Notes under the pieces: generated by a model
Told to the model about the DNA's origin: nothing
Seen by the model: only the letters and a program-made list of their open reading frames with translations
Database searches by the model: none
Assembly (NCBI RefSeq): GCF_001302565.1
Contig: NZ_CP012750.1
Coordinates: 3,100,001 to 3,164,000 of the forward strand
DNA: 64,000 nucleotides
Source: Glutamicibacter halophytocola
GTDB taxonomy: Bacteria; Actinomycetota; Actinomycetes; Actinomycetales; Micrococcaceae
Direction: 5' to 3'
Position numbers and translations under genes: made by a program
Shown here: positions 26,771-34,720 of the stretch, one piece after another
Numbering within the stretch: position 1 is the first letter of the stretch
How the letters are laid out: every line of letters starts with the position of its first letter

Positions 26771-27530
26771 CGCTCATGCCTCCGTCGATGAAAATGGTTT
26801 GCCCGTTGACGTAGTTGGATCCGTCCGATGCCAGCCATACCGCTGGACCGGCCAAGTCCTCGACTGAGCCCCAGCGGGCAGCCGGGGTACGGCCCAGGAT
26901 CCAGGAATTGAACTTCTCGTCGTCCACCAGGTTCTGGGTCATTTCGGTGTGGATGTATCCCGGTGCAATGCCGTTGATCTGCAGGCCCGCGCCAGCCCAT
27001 TCGGCGGTCATCGCGCGGGTGAGGTTGCGCAGGCCGCCCTTGGCCGCGGTGTAGGCGGAGATGGTGGGGCGGGCGAGGTCGGTTTGCACCGAGCAGATGT
27101 TGATGATCTTGCCTTCGCCGCGTTCCACCATGCCGCGGGCGGCTTCTCGGCCTACCAGGAATGCGCTGGTGAGGTTGGTATCAATCACACGCTGCCAGTC
27201 GGCCACGTCGAGGTCCAGCATCGGCACGCGGTGCTGGATGCCGGCGTTGTTCACCAGAATACGGATGGCGCCGATGTTCTTTTCGATGGCTGCGATGTTC
27301 TCGCGCACGGCGGCGTCGTCGGTGACGTCAAAGCAGGCGCTGTGGATTTTTTCGGCACCGTAGCGGGTGGCAAATTCGGCGGCGGTTTCGGCCAGACGCT
27401 GCTCATCGCGGCCATGCAGGATGATCGTGGCGCCGGCATCTGCCAGGGCGCGGGCAAGTTCGCGGCCGATGCCGCGGGAGGACCCGGTGACCAGGGCCAG
27501 TCGTCCGGACAGGTCAAAAAGTTGGCTCAT
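26760..27530 (-). CDS. Gluconate 5-dehydrogenase-like SDR
   Basis: 256 aa. TGSSRGIGRELA near residues 16-27, NNAG, an active-site serine in INICSV, and YTAAKGG. Overall length and sequence (IQHRVPMLDLDVADWQRVIDTNLTSAF, APGYIHTEM) match IdnO/gluconate 5-dehydrogenases, which interconvert 5-ketogluconate and D-gluconate. Together with the overlapping dehydrogenase gene it would convert L-idonate to gluconate. No gluconate kinase is in the window. The start at 27530 is followed closely by the FDLSGRLALVTG motif, so it is well placed. Confidence 0.85.
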   Translation of the reverse strand: MSQLFDLSGRLALVTGSSRGIGRELARALADAGATIILHGRDEQRLAETAAEFATRYGAEKIHSACFDVTDDAAVRENIAAIEKNIGAIRILVNNAGIQHRVPMLDLDVADWQRVIDTNLTSAFLVGREAARGMVERGEGKIINICSVQTDLARPTISAYTAAKGGLRNLTRAMTAEWAGAGLQINGIAPGYIHTEMTQNLVDDEKFNSWILGRTPAARWGSVEDLAGPAVWLASDGSNYVNGQTIFIDGGMSVVV

Positions 27531-27701
27531 GAATTCCCTCGCATGAAGTGTCGATGGTACATCGACGGGAACTCATCACCGGTGTAAACCAACTGACGTA
27601 TCCGAAATGCAGCCCCGTCGCCTACTGAAAACATATCAGATATATGAGGAGCTAAGGGTAATAAAGTCCGACTTATTTAACTGGTGCTCTTGCTACCAGA
27701 T

Positions 27702-28409
27702 CTAGCGGGTCTGCGAGTAGAACCAGGTGATGTGCTCTTCGAGCAGCTGGGCTGCGCGCTCGCGCTGGCCGGTGGCAAAGGCATGGTGGATGGCCTTGTG
27801 CTGGCGGCGCAGCACCTTGACCACCGGTTGCCAGGCTTCGTCGTCCGGGATGGACGCGGCAACATAGTCACTGATCGAGTTGCGCAGGGATTCCATCATG
27901 GATTCGACCACCGCGTTGCCCGCCATGGATGCGAGCAAAACGTGGAATTCGGCATCAATGCGGTGGAAGGATTCGCGCGAGAGCTGCGCATCATCCATGC
28001 GCATGATCAGCACCGCGGTCCGATCTATGACCTGCTGGGCATGGATGGGGTCGCGCGGCGTCATCTGGGCTGCCCAGGTTTCCAGCAGGATGCGCGATTC
28101 AACGATCTCGCGGACGTTGATGCCCTTGGCCGCCAGATGCAGGCGCAGCGCCTGGGAAATTCCCGCCGCGGGATTGGAGATGATCACGGCGCCGGAGTTC
28201 GGCCCAGATCCAGTGGAGGTCCTGATAATGCCCATCACGTCGAGGATGCGGATGGCATCGCGCACCGAAGCGCGGGAAATCCCATGCTGCTCCGCGAGCG
28301 CACGTTCGCCAGGAAGCTGGTCCCCCACGGACAACTTCTCGGTACGCAGATCTTCCTCAATGGCCTGAAGCACGATCTGGTACGCACGCGGAGCTGGGTT
28401 AATTGGCAT
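27702..28409 (-). CDS. lldR: LldR-like GntR/FadR-family regulator
   Basis: 235 aa. N-terminal GntR winged helix (LSVGDQLPGERALAEQHGISRASVRDAIRILDVMGII, about residues 26-62). The all-helical FCD effector domain follows (residues about 85-230, with the D/H metal site suggested by FHRIDAEFH and HKAIHHAF). It lies 26 bp downstream of the lactate permease on the same strand, and the permease/lut intergenic region has three TGGTnnnACCA operators. The C. glutamicum LldR consensus is TNGTNNNACNA, so I assign lactate-responsive repression. Symbol by context. Confidence 0.75.
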   Translation of the reverse strand: MPINPAPRAYQIVLQAIEEDLRTEKLSVGDQLPGERALAEQHGISRASVRDAIRILDVMGIIRTSTGSGPNSGAVIISNPAAGISQALRLHLAAKGINVREIVESRILLETWAAQMTPRDPIHAQQVIDRTAVLIMRMDDAQLSRESFHRIDAEFHVLLASMAGNAVVESMMESLRNSISDYVAASIPDDEAWQPVVKVLRRQHKAIHHAFATGQRERAAQLLEEHITWFYSQTR

Positions 28410-28435
28410 CGGAACTATTTTAGCCGTTCAGCACC

Positions 28436-30112
28436 CTATGGAAGCATCCATGAAAGCACCGGGGTGGACTGCAGGTAGACCAGGACGCACAGCACCAGCA
28501 GCATGCCCACCGACCAGCCGGCGACCTTCTTGAGGATCACCGATTCCTGGCCTTCCATCTTCACGCTGGTTGCGGCAATGGCCAGGTTCTGCGGGGAAAT
28601 CAGCTTGCCGACGACGCCGCCGGAGGTATTGGCCGCCACCAGCAGATGCGGATCGATCCCGGCATTCACGCCGGCGGTCTGCTGAAGCTTGGCGAACAGC
28701 GCGTTGGCCGAGGTATCCGATCCGGTCACCGCGGTGCCGATCCAGCCCAGGATTGGCGAGAGGAAGGCGAAGAACCCTCCGGCACCGGCCAGCCAGGTTC
28801 CCACGGTGATGGTCTGGCCGGACAGGTTCATCACGTAGGCCAGCCCCAGGACCGAGAGGATGGTCAGCGCGGCGAAGCGCATGTTGTAGATGGTCTTGCC
28901 GATCTCCGACAAGCCCTCGCCGAAGGTCATGGCGTACTTTCCGCCGCCGGTGTACTTCGAGTACACAAAGGCGACGATCACGCCGGTGATCAGCAGCAAG
29001 GTGCCCGGCGAAGACAGCCAGGAGAAGGTGTACATGGTCGAGGAAACCGCCTTGCCGCTGGCATCCACCACCTGCCCGTGCAGGCCGGGCCAGCCGAACT
29101 TGATGTCGGTGCTGGCCAGCCAGGCAGGGATGTCGACGCCCAGCTTCCAGAGCTTGGCCAGGCCGAAGACCACGATCACCAGCAGGTACGGGAACAGCGC
29201 CATCCAGGTGTTCGCGCCGTGCAGCTTGGTGCCTTGCTGCACCGGCACGGCGGCGGCTTCGGCGGTCAGCACGCGGGCCCGAGCTTCGTCGGCGCCCTTC
29301 GGGGTCCAGAAGCGCAACAGGATCACGGCCGCTGCCAGGCCGACCAGCGATGCGACGATGTCGGTCAGCTCGTAGGAGAAGTAGGTGGAGCACAGCCACT
29401 GGGCCAGGCCGAAGGAAATGCCGATGACCAGGGTAGCTGGAAGCACCTGGCGCACGCCGCGCCAGCCATCGAGGATCAGCACCAGGATGGTCGGGACAAA
29501 CAATGCCAGCAGCGGCGACTGGTGGCCAACCACGGCGCCGATTTCATGGGCCGGAATGCCGGTCAGGGCTCCCGCGGTGGTGATCGGAATAGCCACGGCG
29601 CCAAAGGCCACCGGTGCCGTATTGGCAATCAGCACGGCGCAGGCCGCACGCAGCGGCGAGAGGCCCAGGGCCAGCAGCATGGTCGCGGTAATGGCGACCG
29701 GGGCGCCGAATCCTGCCAGCGCTTCGAGCAGTCCGCCAAAGCAGAACGCGATCAAGACGGCCTGGATGCGCACATCGCCGCCGCCGATCACGTCGAAGAC
29801 CCGGCGCAGGTCTTCAAAGCGTCCGGACTTGACGGTGACCTGGTAGAGGAAGATGGCCATCACCACGATCCAGACGATCGGGAAAGCGCCAAAGACCATG
29901 CCCATGGCCCCGGAGTTCAGGGCCATGGCCACCGGCATCTTCCAGCCGAGAATGGCGACGATGATGGCCACTGCCAGCGATCCCAACCCGGCCCAGTGGG
30001 CCTTGGTTTTGATCACTGCCAGCAGCACAAAAAAGGTGACAAGAGGAATCAGTGCGATCAGCGCAGAGATCGCAACACTTCCTGCTATCGGTTCAGTTGA
30101 GGGAGTAAACAC
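28436..30112 (-). CDS. lctP: L-lactate permease (LctP/LldP family)
   Basis: 558 aa from the GTG at 30112 with AAGGAC upstream. An in-frame extension to 30175 would run through the operators and is not used. Twelve or more membrane spans. Family signatures are GGLLEALAGFGAPVAITATMLLALG (about residues 115-140) and GSDTSANALFAKLQ with VAANTSGGVVGKLISPQNLAIA near the C-terminus. It imports lactate (and glycolate) with protons. It is divergent from lutABC and co-directional with lldR, so uptake, oxidation and control sit together. Confidence 0.93.
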   Translation of the reverse strand: MFTPSTEPIAGSVAISALIALIPLVTFFVLLAVIKTKAHWAGLGSLAVAIIVAILGWKMPVAMALNSGAMGMVFGAFPIVWIVVMAIFLYQVTVKSGRFEDLRRVFDVIGGGDVRIQAVLIAFCFGGLLEALAGFGAPVAITATMLLALGLSPLRAACAVLIANTAPVAFGAVAIPITTAGALTGIPAHEIGAVVGHQSPLLALFVPTILVLILDGWRGVRQVLPATLVIGISFGLAQWLCSTYFSYELTDIVASLVGLAAAVILLRFWTPKGADEARARVLTAEAAAVPVQQGTKLHGANTWMALFPYLLVIVVFGLAKLWKLGVDIPAWLASTDIKFGWPGLHGQVVDASGKAVSSTMYTFSWLSSPGTLLLITGVIVAFVYSKYTGGGKYAMTFGEGLSEIGKTIYNMRFAALTILSVLGLAYVMNLSGQTITVGTWLAGAGGFFAFLSPILGWIGTAVTGSDTSANALFAKLQQTAGVNAGIDPHLLVAANTSGGVVGKLISPQNLAIAATSVKMEGQESVILKKVAGWSVGMLLVLCVLVYLQSTPVLSWMLP

Positions 30113-30137
30113 GGTGTGGGCGTCCTTGCTCGAGTAT

Positions 30138-30148
30138 TGGTCTGACCA
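30138..30148. promoter_or_regulatory. LldR operator site 1
   Basis: TGGTCTGACCA, matching the TNGTNNNACNA consensus, lies just downstream of the lctP -10 element. Confidence 0.7.
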
Positions 30149-30175
30149 TATGTGGTCCGACCACCAAGGGTACAA
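30147..30175 (-). promoter_or_regulatory. Promoter of lctP
   Basis: On the minus strand a -35 TTGTAC (30175-30170) and a -10 CATATG (30152-30147) with a 17-bp spacer. Operators 1 and 2 cover the -10 and spacer, which predicts repression by occlusion. Confidence 0.45.
30153..30163. promoter_or_regulatory. LldR operator site 2
   Basis: TGGTCCGACCA, centred 15 bp from site 1, lies inside the lctP promoter spacer. Confidence 0.7.
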
Positions 30176-30199
30176 GGGTGAGTGGCATCACAACAAGTC

Positions 30200-30229
30200 T
30201 TGACTATCGCGAAAATAATCGCATAGTAT
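30200..30229 (+). promoter_or_regulatory. Promoter of lutABC
   Basis: -35 TTGACT (30200-30205) and -10 TAGTAT (30224-30229) with an 18-bp spacer. The downstream end touches LldR operator 3. Confidence 0.5.
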
Positions 30230-30239
30230 GGTCAGACCA
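30229..30239. promoter_or_regulatory. LldR operator site 3
   Basis: TGGTCAGACCA overlaps the end of the lutABC -10 and the expected transcription start. It is the same motif as sites 1 and 2. Confidence 0.7.
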
Positions 30240-30260
30240 CACTTGAAAGAGTCTTTAATC

Positions 30261-31025
30261 ATGCGAATCGCCCTCTTTGCCACGTGCATAGTCGACGCCA
30301 TGTACCCGGAAACGGCCAAGTCGACAGTGAGAATCCTGGAACGCTTGGGCCACGAGGTCATTTTCCCCAAGGCGCAAGCCTGCTGCGGGCAAATGCACAT
30401 GAACTCCGGCTACATGCCAGAAGCACTGCCCGTTGTCGAAAACCACATCAACGCCTTCGACACCGACGACTACGACGTCGCGGTCGCCCCCTCCGGCTCC
30501 TGCGTCGCCTCCATCAAGCACCAGCACCCCTATTTGGCGCAGCGCCTGGGCAAGCCAGAACTCAAGGACCGGGCCACTGCTGTCGGTGCCCGCACCTACG
30601 AGCTGACCCAGCTGCTGGTGGACGTTCTGGGCATCAGCAACGCGGCCGAGCAGCTGGGCAGCTACTTCCCCGAAACCATCACCTACCATCCCTCCTGCCA
30701 CGGCATGCGCTCGCTGGGCCTGGGCGACCGCCAGCTGGATCTGCTCAAGACCGTCGGCGGCATCACCGTCAACGAGCTTCCCGAAGCAGACCAGTGCTGC
30801 GGTTTCGGCGGCACCTTCTCGATCAAGAACGCAGACGTCTCCTCGGCCATGCTCGAAGACAAGGTCAAGAACATCTGCTCCACCGGCGCCTCGGCCTGCT
30901 CCGGCGGGGATGCCTCCTGCCTGATGCACATCGGCGGCGGCCTCTCGCGCACCGGCGCCAAGCCGAAAACCCTGCACCTGGCCGACATCCTGGCCAGCAC
31001 CATGGAAGAGACGGTGTCACTGTGA
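30261..31025 (+). CDS. lutA: Lactate utilization protein LutA (LldE-type Fe-S subunit)
   Basis: 254 aa from the ATG at 30261. Two CCG domains: QACCGQMHMNSGY near residues 46-58 and DQCCGFGGTFSIKNAD near 180-195, which bind iron-sulfur centres as in heterodisulfide reductase-like proteins. Further cysteines lie in FATCIVDAMYPE and YHPSCHGMRSLG. With LutB and LutC it forms a cytosolic/membrane-associated complex that oxidises L-lactate to pyruvate without flavin lldD. First gene of lutABC, overlapping lutB as GTGA. Controlled by the LldR operators upstream. Confidence 0.92.
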   Translation: MRIALFATCIVDAMYPETAKSTVRILERLGHEVIFPKAQACCGQMHMNSGYMPEALPVVENHINAFDTDDYDVAVAPSGSCVASIKHQHPYLAQRLGKPELKDRATAVGARTYELTQLLVDVLGISNAAEQLGSYFPETITYHPSCHGMRSLGLGDRQLDLLKTVGGITVNELPEADQCCGFGGTFSIKNADVSSAMLEDKVKNICSTGASACSGGDASCLMHIGGGLSRTGAKPKTLHLADILASTMEETVSL

Positions 31026-32494
31026 CCCAGGTATTCCTCGGCATGCCCGCCGGAGGACAGGGCAACCTGTTCGAGACCGAGCCCTTCCCCCAGGCGGCGC
31101 ACCGCGAACTGGGCAACACCCAGATGCGCAAGAACCTGCGCCATGCCACCCACACCATCCGCGACAAGCGCTTGAAGGTCGTGGGCGAGCTTCCCGACTG
31201 GGAGGCGCTGCGCGATGCCGGCAGCGCCATCAAGAACAATTCCATGGCCACCCTTGAAGAGCGCCTGTTGGAGTTCGAGAAGAACTTCACCGCCCGCGGA
31301 GGCGTGGTGCACTGGGCCCGCGACGCTGGCGAGGCGAACAAAATCGTCACCGATCTGGTCAAGGCCACCGGGTCGACAGAGGTGGTCAAGGTCAAGTCCA
31401 TGGCCACCCAGGAGATCGGCCTGAACGAGCACCTGGAAACCGAGGGCATCGATGCCTTCGAAACCGACCTCGCCGAGCTGATCGTCCAGCTGGGCCACGA
31501 CAAGCCAAGCCACATCCTGGTTCCTGCCATTCACAAGAACCGCACCGAGGTACGCGACATCTTCCTCAGCCAAATGCCGGTGGTGGATCCGAACCTGACC
31601 GATGAGCCGGCCAAGCTGGCCGAAGCGGCACGTTCCCACCTGCGCAAGAAGTTCCTGGCCGCCAAGGTCGCGATCTCCGGAGCCAACTTCGCCCTGGCCG
31701 ATACCGGCACCCTGGGCGTGGTGGAATCCGAAGGCAACGGCCGGATGTGCCTGACCCTGCCCGAAACCCTGATCACCGTCATGGGCATCGAAAAGGTCCT
31801 GCCGCACTGGGAGGACATCGAGGTCTTCATGCAGCTGCTTCCCCGCTCATCCACCGGCGAGCGCATGAATCCGTACACCTCCTTGTGGACCGGTGTCACC
31901 GAGGACGATGGCCCGCAGAACGTGCACATCGTCCTGCTGGATAATGGTCGCACCCGCGCGCTGGCCGACCGCTTCGGGCGCACCGCGCTGAATTGCATTC
32001 GCTGCTCGGCCTGCATGAACGTCTGCCCGGTCTACGAGCGCACCGGCGGCCATGCCTATGGCTCCACCTACCCGGGCCCGATCGGCGCGATCCTCTCCCC
32101 GCTGCTGACCGGCATCGAGGTCGAGGAAAACGGCTCCCTTCCCTACGCCTCCTCGCTGTGCGGTGCTTGCTACGAAGCCTGCCCGGTGAAGATCAACATC
32201 CCGGAAATCCTCGTGCACCTGCGTGGCGAAGATGTGGATGCCAAGCGCGCCAAGCACAAGCTGCCAACCCAGATGGACCTGCTGATGAAGGGCGGCTCCT
32301 GGGCCTTGGGCAAGGGAAAGAACCTTGGCCTGCTCGAAAAGGCGCTGCCGCTGGGCCGGCTGGCTGCGGGCAAGGACAAGAAGATCAAGAAGCTGCCGGG
32401 CATCGCTGCCGGGTGGACGCAGAGCCGCGACATTCCGGTCCCGCCGCAAAAGTCCTTCCGCGACTGGTGGAGCGACGAAAAGGAGTCCAAGTGA
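31022..32494 (+). CDS. lutB: Lactate utilization iron-sulfur protein LutB
   Basis: 490 aa from the GTG at 31022, inside the GTGA overlap with lutA. The long upstream in-frame extension through lutA is a shadow. An LUD domain (about residues 70-290) is followed by a ferredoxin-type region with two cysteine clusters, CIRCSACMNVCP (about residue 325) and CGACYEACP (about 380), for two 4Fe-4S centres. It carries electrons from lactate oxidation to the respiratory chain. It overlaps lutC by 4 nt, so the three subunits are translationally coupled. Confidence 0.93.
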   Translation: MTQVFLGMPAGGQGNLFETEPFPQAAHRELGNTQMRKNLRHATHTIRDKRLKVVGELPDWEALRDAGSAIKNNSMATLEERLLEFEKNFTARGGVVHWARDAGEANKIVTDLVKATGSTEVVKVKSMATQEIGLNEHLETEGIDAFETDLAELIVQLGHDKPSHILVPAIHKNRTEVRDIFLSQMPVVDPNLTDEPAKLAEAARSHLRKKFLAAKVAISGANFALADTGTLGVVESEGNGRMCLTLPETLITVMGIEKVLPHWEDIEVFMQLLPRSSTGERMNPYTSLWTGVTEDDGPQNVHIVLLDNGRTRALADRFGRTALNCIRCSACMNVCPVYERTGGHAYGSTYPGPIGAILSPLLTGIEVEENGSLPYASSLCGACYEACPVKINIPEILVHLRGEDVDAKRAKHKLPTQMDLLMKGGSWALGKGKNLGLLEKALPLGRLAAGKDKKIKKLPGIAAGWTQSRDIPVPPQKSFRDWWSDEKESK

Positions 32495-33123
32495 GCGCGA
32501 AAGAAGAAATCCTGACCAGGATCCGTTCAGCCCTAGCCGATACCCCGGCGACCGAAGAGGTTCCCCGCAGCTACCGCACGGCTTCGACGCTGGGCAAAGA
32601 GCAGCTCATCGAGTTGCTGGTGGACCGCTTGGTGGACTACAAGGCCGGCGTTGAGGTGATCGAGGCGGGGCAGATTCCACAATTTGTTGCCGCCAAGCTC
32701 AAGGATGCCTCCAGCGTGGTCTACCCGCAGGGACTGGATGCCAGCTGGCTTTCGGCGCTGGGCCAGAACGTGGAACAGCGCGTTGATGCTCCCGGCGCCC
32801 GCTTGAGCGTCGCCGAATTGGATGCCACCAGTGCCGTGGTGACTTCTTCGGCGGTTTCCGTTGCCGAATCGGGAACGATCATCCTTGATGGCCAGCCCGA
32901 CCAGGGGCGCCGCGCTATTTCGCTGGTTCCCGATCACCACGTGTGCATTGTGCCGATCTCCACGATCGTGCAGCTGCTGCCCGAGGCCATGCCGCGCCTG
33001 TCCATCACCCGGCCTCTGACCTGGATCTCCGGCCCTTCGGCAACCAGCGACATCGAGCTGGAACGTGTTGAAGGGGTGCACGGACCGCGCACCTTGGATG
33101 TGCTGATGGTTCGCGGCCTGTAG
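32491..33123 (+). CDS. lutC: Lactate utilization protein LutC
   Basis: 210 aa from the GTG at 32491 with AGGAG 6 nt upstream. A stand-alone LUD domain, also found at the N-terminus of LutB. TSSAVSVAESGTIILDGQPDQGRRAISLVPDHHVCIVP is the conserved core, and the C-terminus has the SDIELERVEGVHGPRTLDVLMV signature. Third subunit of the LutABC lactate oxidation complex. The operon ends at the strong terminator 33141-33185. Confidence 0.92.
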   Translation: MSAKEEILTRIRSALADTPATEEVPRSYRTASTLGKEQLIELLVDRLVDYKAGVEVIEAGQIPQFVAAKLKDASSVVYPQGLDASWLSALGQNVEQRVDAPGARLSVAELDATSAVVTSSAVSVAESGTIILDGQPDQGRRAISLVPDHHVCIVPISTIVQLLPEAMPRLSITRPLTWISGPSATSDIELERVEGVHGPRTLDVLMVRGL

Positions 33124-33140
33124 CAACTCGCGCTAGGCAT

Positions 33141-33185
33141 TGTGGCCGGTTCCCCCACCTGGAAAGGGCCGGGGAACCGGCCACA
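33141..33185 (+). terminator. Terminator of lutABC
   Basis: A perfect 15-bp stem (arms 33141-33155 and 33171-33185) with a 15-nt loop, followed by AGTTTTTAT. Its right arm is also the beginning of the 57-bp direct repeat that bounds the toxin-antitoxin module. Confidence 0.9.
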
Positions 33186-33227
33186 AGTTTTTATCGGTCT
33201 GGCGCTACTTGGTGGTCACGGCCATTT
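33171..33227. repeat. 57-bp imperfect direct repeat, copy 1
   Basis: Identical to 34464-34520 in 51 of 57 positions and in the same orientation. It spans the right arm of the lutC terminator, a T-rich tail and the last codons of the PIN gene (reverse complement encodes MAVTTK-stop). Its partner lies 1.3 kb away on the far side of the toxin-antitoxin pair. Confidence 0.85.
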
Positions 33228-33771
33228 TTCGAATACGTTTCAGCACTATCTGAGCGAATTCAGGGCAGTTAGCGTCGCGCAATGCTTCCGGAAGTTGCTT
33301 GCCGTCACGTTTCGCCCAATACGGAGCTTGGAACTCGATAACTTTTTGGACGGCTTGTGGATCAGATTTTTCGATCTCCACAAAAAACTCGTCGCAGGAG
33401 TAAACATCATAAAGCGCCAGATCAGAAGAAAATCCAGAGTCCTGTGTAAGTAAAATATCTGCACGGCTTGCTTCTGCCGCATGGTGAACATGCCAGTCTC
33501 CGGAATCTGCCATACCGTCGACTTTGCCCCCGGGGAAAACCTCAATAATCTCGTCAAAAATATCTTGGATCTTTGACATCAATGAGGAGATTCCTTCGCC
33601 ATCCCACTCAGGATGATCATCTCTTAAACGGGTTCCCGCTTCATTAATGACATCCCACGAAGTATGTATCTGAAAAAGTCGGCCGCGCGATTCAATCCGC
33701 AGCAGAAAGAGCCAGTCATACAGGGTTCTGCTAAAGAGAACATTCGCATCAACAAAAACACGTTGGGCCAT
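33205..33771 (-). CDS. PIN-domain ribonuclease toxin
   Basis: 188 aa, start ATG at 33771 with AGGA about 10 nt upstream. PIN-like features: RVFVDANVLFS near the N-terminus (first acidic residue D8), a conserved glutamate in INEAGTRLRDDHPEW, GDWHVHHAAEASRADILLTQDSGF with the second acidic cluster (about residues 95-118), then a C-terminal helical tail. PIN proteins of toxin-antitoxin pairs cut RNA. Lower GC than its neighbours (AT-rich codons such as AAA and ATA), hinting at transfer. It lies 46 bp after the HTH antitoxin gene on the same strand. Confidence 0.8.
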   Translation of the reverse strand: MAQRVFVDANVLFSRTLYDWLFLLRIESRGRLFQIHTSWDVINEAGTRLRDDHPEWDGEGISSLMSKIQDIFDEIIEVFPGGKVDGMADSGDWHVHHAAEASRADILLTQDSGFSSDLALYDVYSCDEFFVEIEKSDPQAVQKVIEFQAPYWAKRDGKQLPEALRDANCPEFAQIVLKRIRKMAVTTK

Positions 33772-33817
33772 GGCGCTATTCCTACCATGGCCCGACGTGC
33801 CTGATTCCTAGAAAGTG

Positions 33818-34258
33818 CTACTTGTGATTTTCGATTTCATCACGAATCTCTAGAAGGTCCATCATCGCGGCCTTTCGCGCAACTTCGCGTTTGGCCTTGA
33901 GATTCATAACGTCATCTCGCTTGAACCTTGTATGACTACCGACCTTGAATGAATCGATATCTCCGGCTTTTGCCATTTTTAGCAGAGTAGGCCGGGATAC
34001 CCCCATAACTTCAGCAGCGGTATTGCTAGTAAGCTCGTCGGGCAAGGAACCCACAGTGACACTTCCATTTAGGGCAAGTGTGCGAATTACTCGAGCGATG
34101 ATCCTCGAAAGTTCCGGAGATAGCTCGCGTGTTTCACCGTCAGCCATGATTGCGGCAAACCCAGCGATGCCGGCTGGAGCGATATCAACTTCGTGCCGCA
34201 CCGATATGAGCTCCTCAGCACTGACCATGACGTCAGCCTTGGATAGCACAGCACTCAT
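33818..34258 (-). CDS. Excisionase-like HTH antitoxin
   Basis: 146 aa. N-terminal region of unknown fold, then an excisionase/MerR-type helix-turn-helix (LTSNTAAEVMGVSRPTLLKMAKAGDIDSFKVGSHTRFKRDDVMNLKAKRE, about residues 76-125). Genes of this type regularly precede PIN toxin genes in actinobacteria and act as the DNA-binding antitoxin. It is transcribed ahead of the PIN gene. The 18-bp palindrome at 34298 is its likely autoregulatory operator. Start ATG at 34258 is preceded by GGGGGATCA. Confidence 0.8.
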   Translation of the reverse strand: MSAVLSKADVMVSAEELISVRHEVDIAPAGIAGFAAIMADGETRELSPELSRIIARVIRTLALNGSVTVGSLPDELTSNTAAEVMGVSRPTLLKMAKAGDIDSFKVGSHTRFKRDDVMNLKAKREVARKAAMMDLLEIRDEIENHK

Positions 34259-34297
34259 CTTGATCCCCCATGTTCTCTACAGCTCAAAAATATCACT

Positions 34298-34315
34298 TTT
34301 CACTTATAAGTGAAA
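34298..34315. promoter_or_regulatory. 18-bp perfect palindrome upstream of the antitoxin gene
   Basis: TTTCACTTATAAGTGAAA lies 40 bp upstream of the antitoxin start. Perfect symmetry and promoter position suggest an autoregulatory operator for the toxin-antitoxin operon. Confidence 0.6.
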
Positions 34316-34463
34316 GGGGTAGTCGTGGTAGTTCCAGACCGCCATTCAAGGCATCGCAAAACTCGATGACACCGCGCTGTACTTTGTCCGCCCTCCGGTG
34401 CGTTCGGCTAAGCACTGTCCGTCAATATTTCATCGCGCCCAGAAGGCACGCAGGTATGCGGTC
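34316..34463. other. Non-coding stretch upstream of the toxin-antitoxin operon
   Basis: Part of the 462-bp gap between the antitoxin gene and the MFS gene. It contains no supported gene. It is flanked by the palindrome and by repeat copy 2. Confidence 0.35.
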
Positions 34464-34520
34464 GAGGAACCGGCCAAAAGTATTTATCAGGCTGGCGCTA
34501 CTTGGTGGTCTCGGCCATTT
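34464..34520. repeat. 57-bp imperfect direct repeat, copy 2
   Basis: Matches 33171-33227 at 51 of 57 positions. Its reverse strand encodes MAETTK-stop where copy 1 encodes MAVTTK-stop, so the reading frame is kept across the repeat. Confidence 0.85.
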
Positions 34521-34560
34521 CGTTGGGCTCGGAATCCAGGAGCACGGAGGTGCAGCGAAA
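34498..34560 (-). pseudogene. Possible 3'-end gene remnant at repeat copy 2
   Basis: About 20 open codons on the minus strand (ending SEPNEMAETTK-stop) share their terminal codons with the PIN gene through the direct repeat. An in-frame TAA lies just upstream and there is no start signal. It is best read as the leftover 3' end of a gene cut off when the repeat arose. Too short to be certain. Confidence 0.25.
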
Positions 34561-34720
34561 TTATCTGATCGTCGCCCGCGTTTGACTCAAGGCCCAGCCC
34601 CGCGCTACCTCCCACAAGTCCTGCTTTATGCGCCGGGTACTGCCGTCATCGATAACAGCACGTTCGGGGTGAGTCTGCTTACATGAGTGGGTAGGCTGAA
34701 GCATTTTCCGAAGGACATCC

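Noticed and set aside
28646..30100. 484-aa frame opposite lctP
   Set aside because: Antisense shadow of the lactate permease. No ribosome site or domain.
30113..30175. N-terminal extension of lctP to 30175
   Set aside because: It would read through the -10 element and LldR operators. The GTG at 30112 has a good ribosome site.
30284..31021. In-frame 246-codon extension upstream of lutB
   Set aside because: It runs through lutA in another frame and is Arg/Pro/Gln-rich. The GTG at 31022 in the GTGA overlap is the real start.
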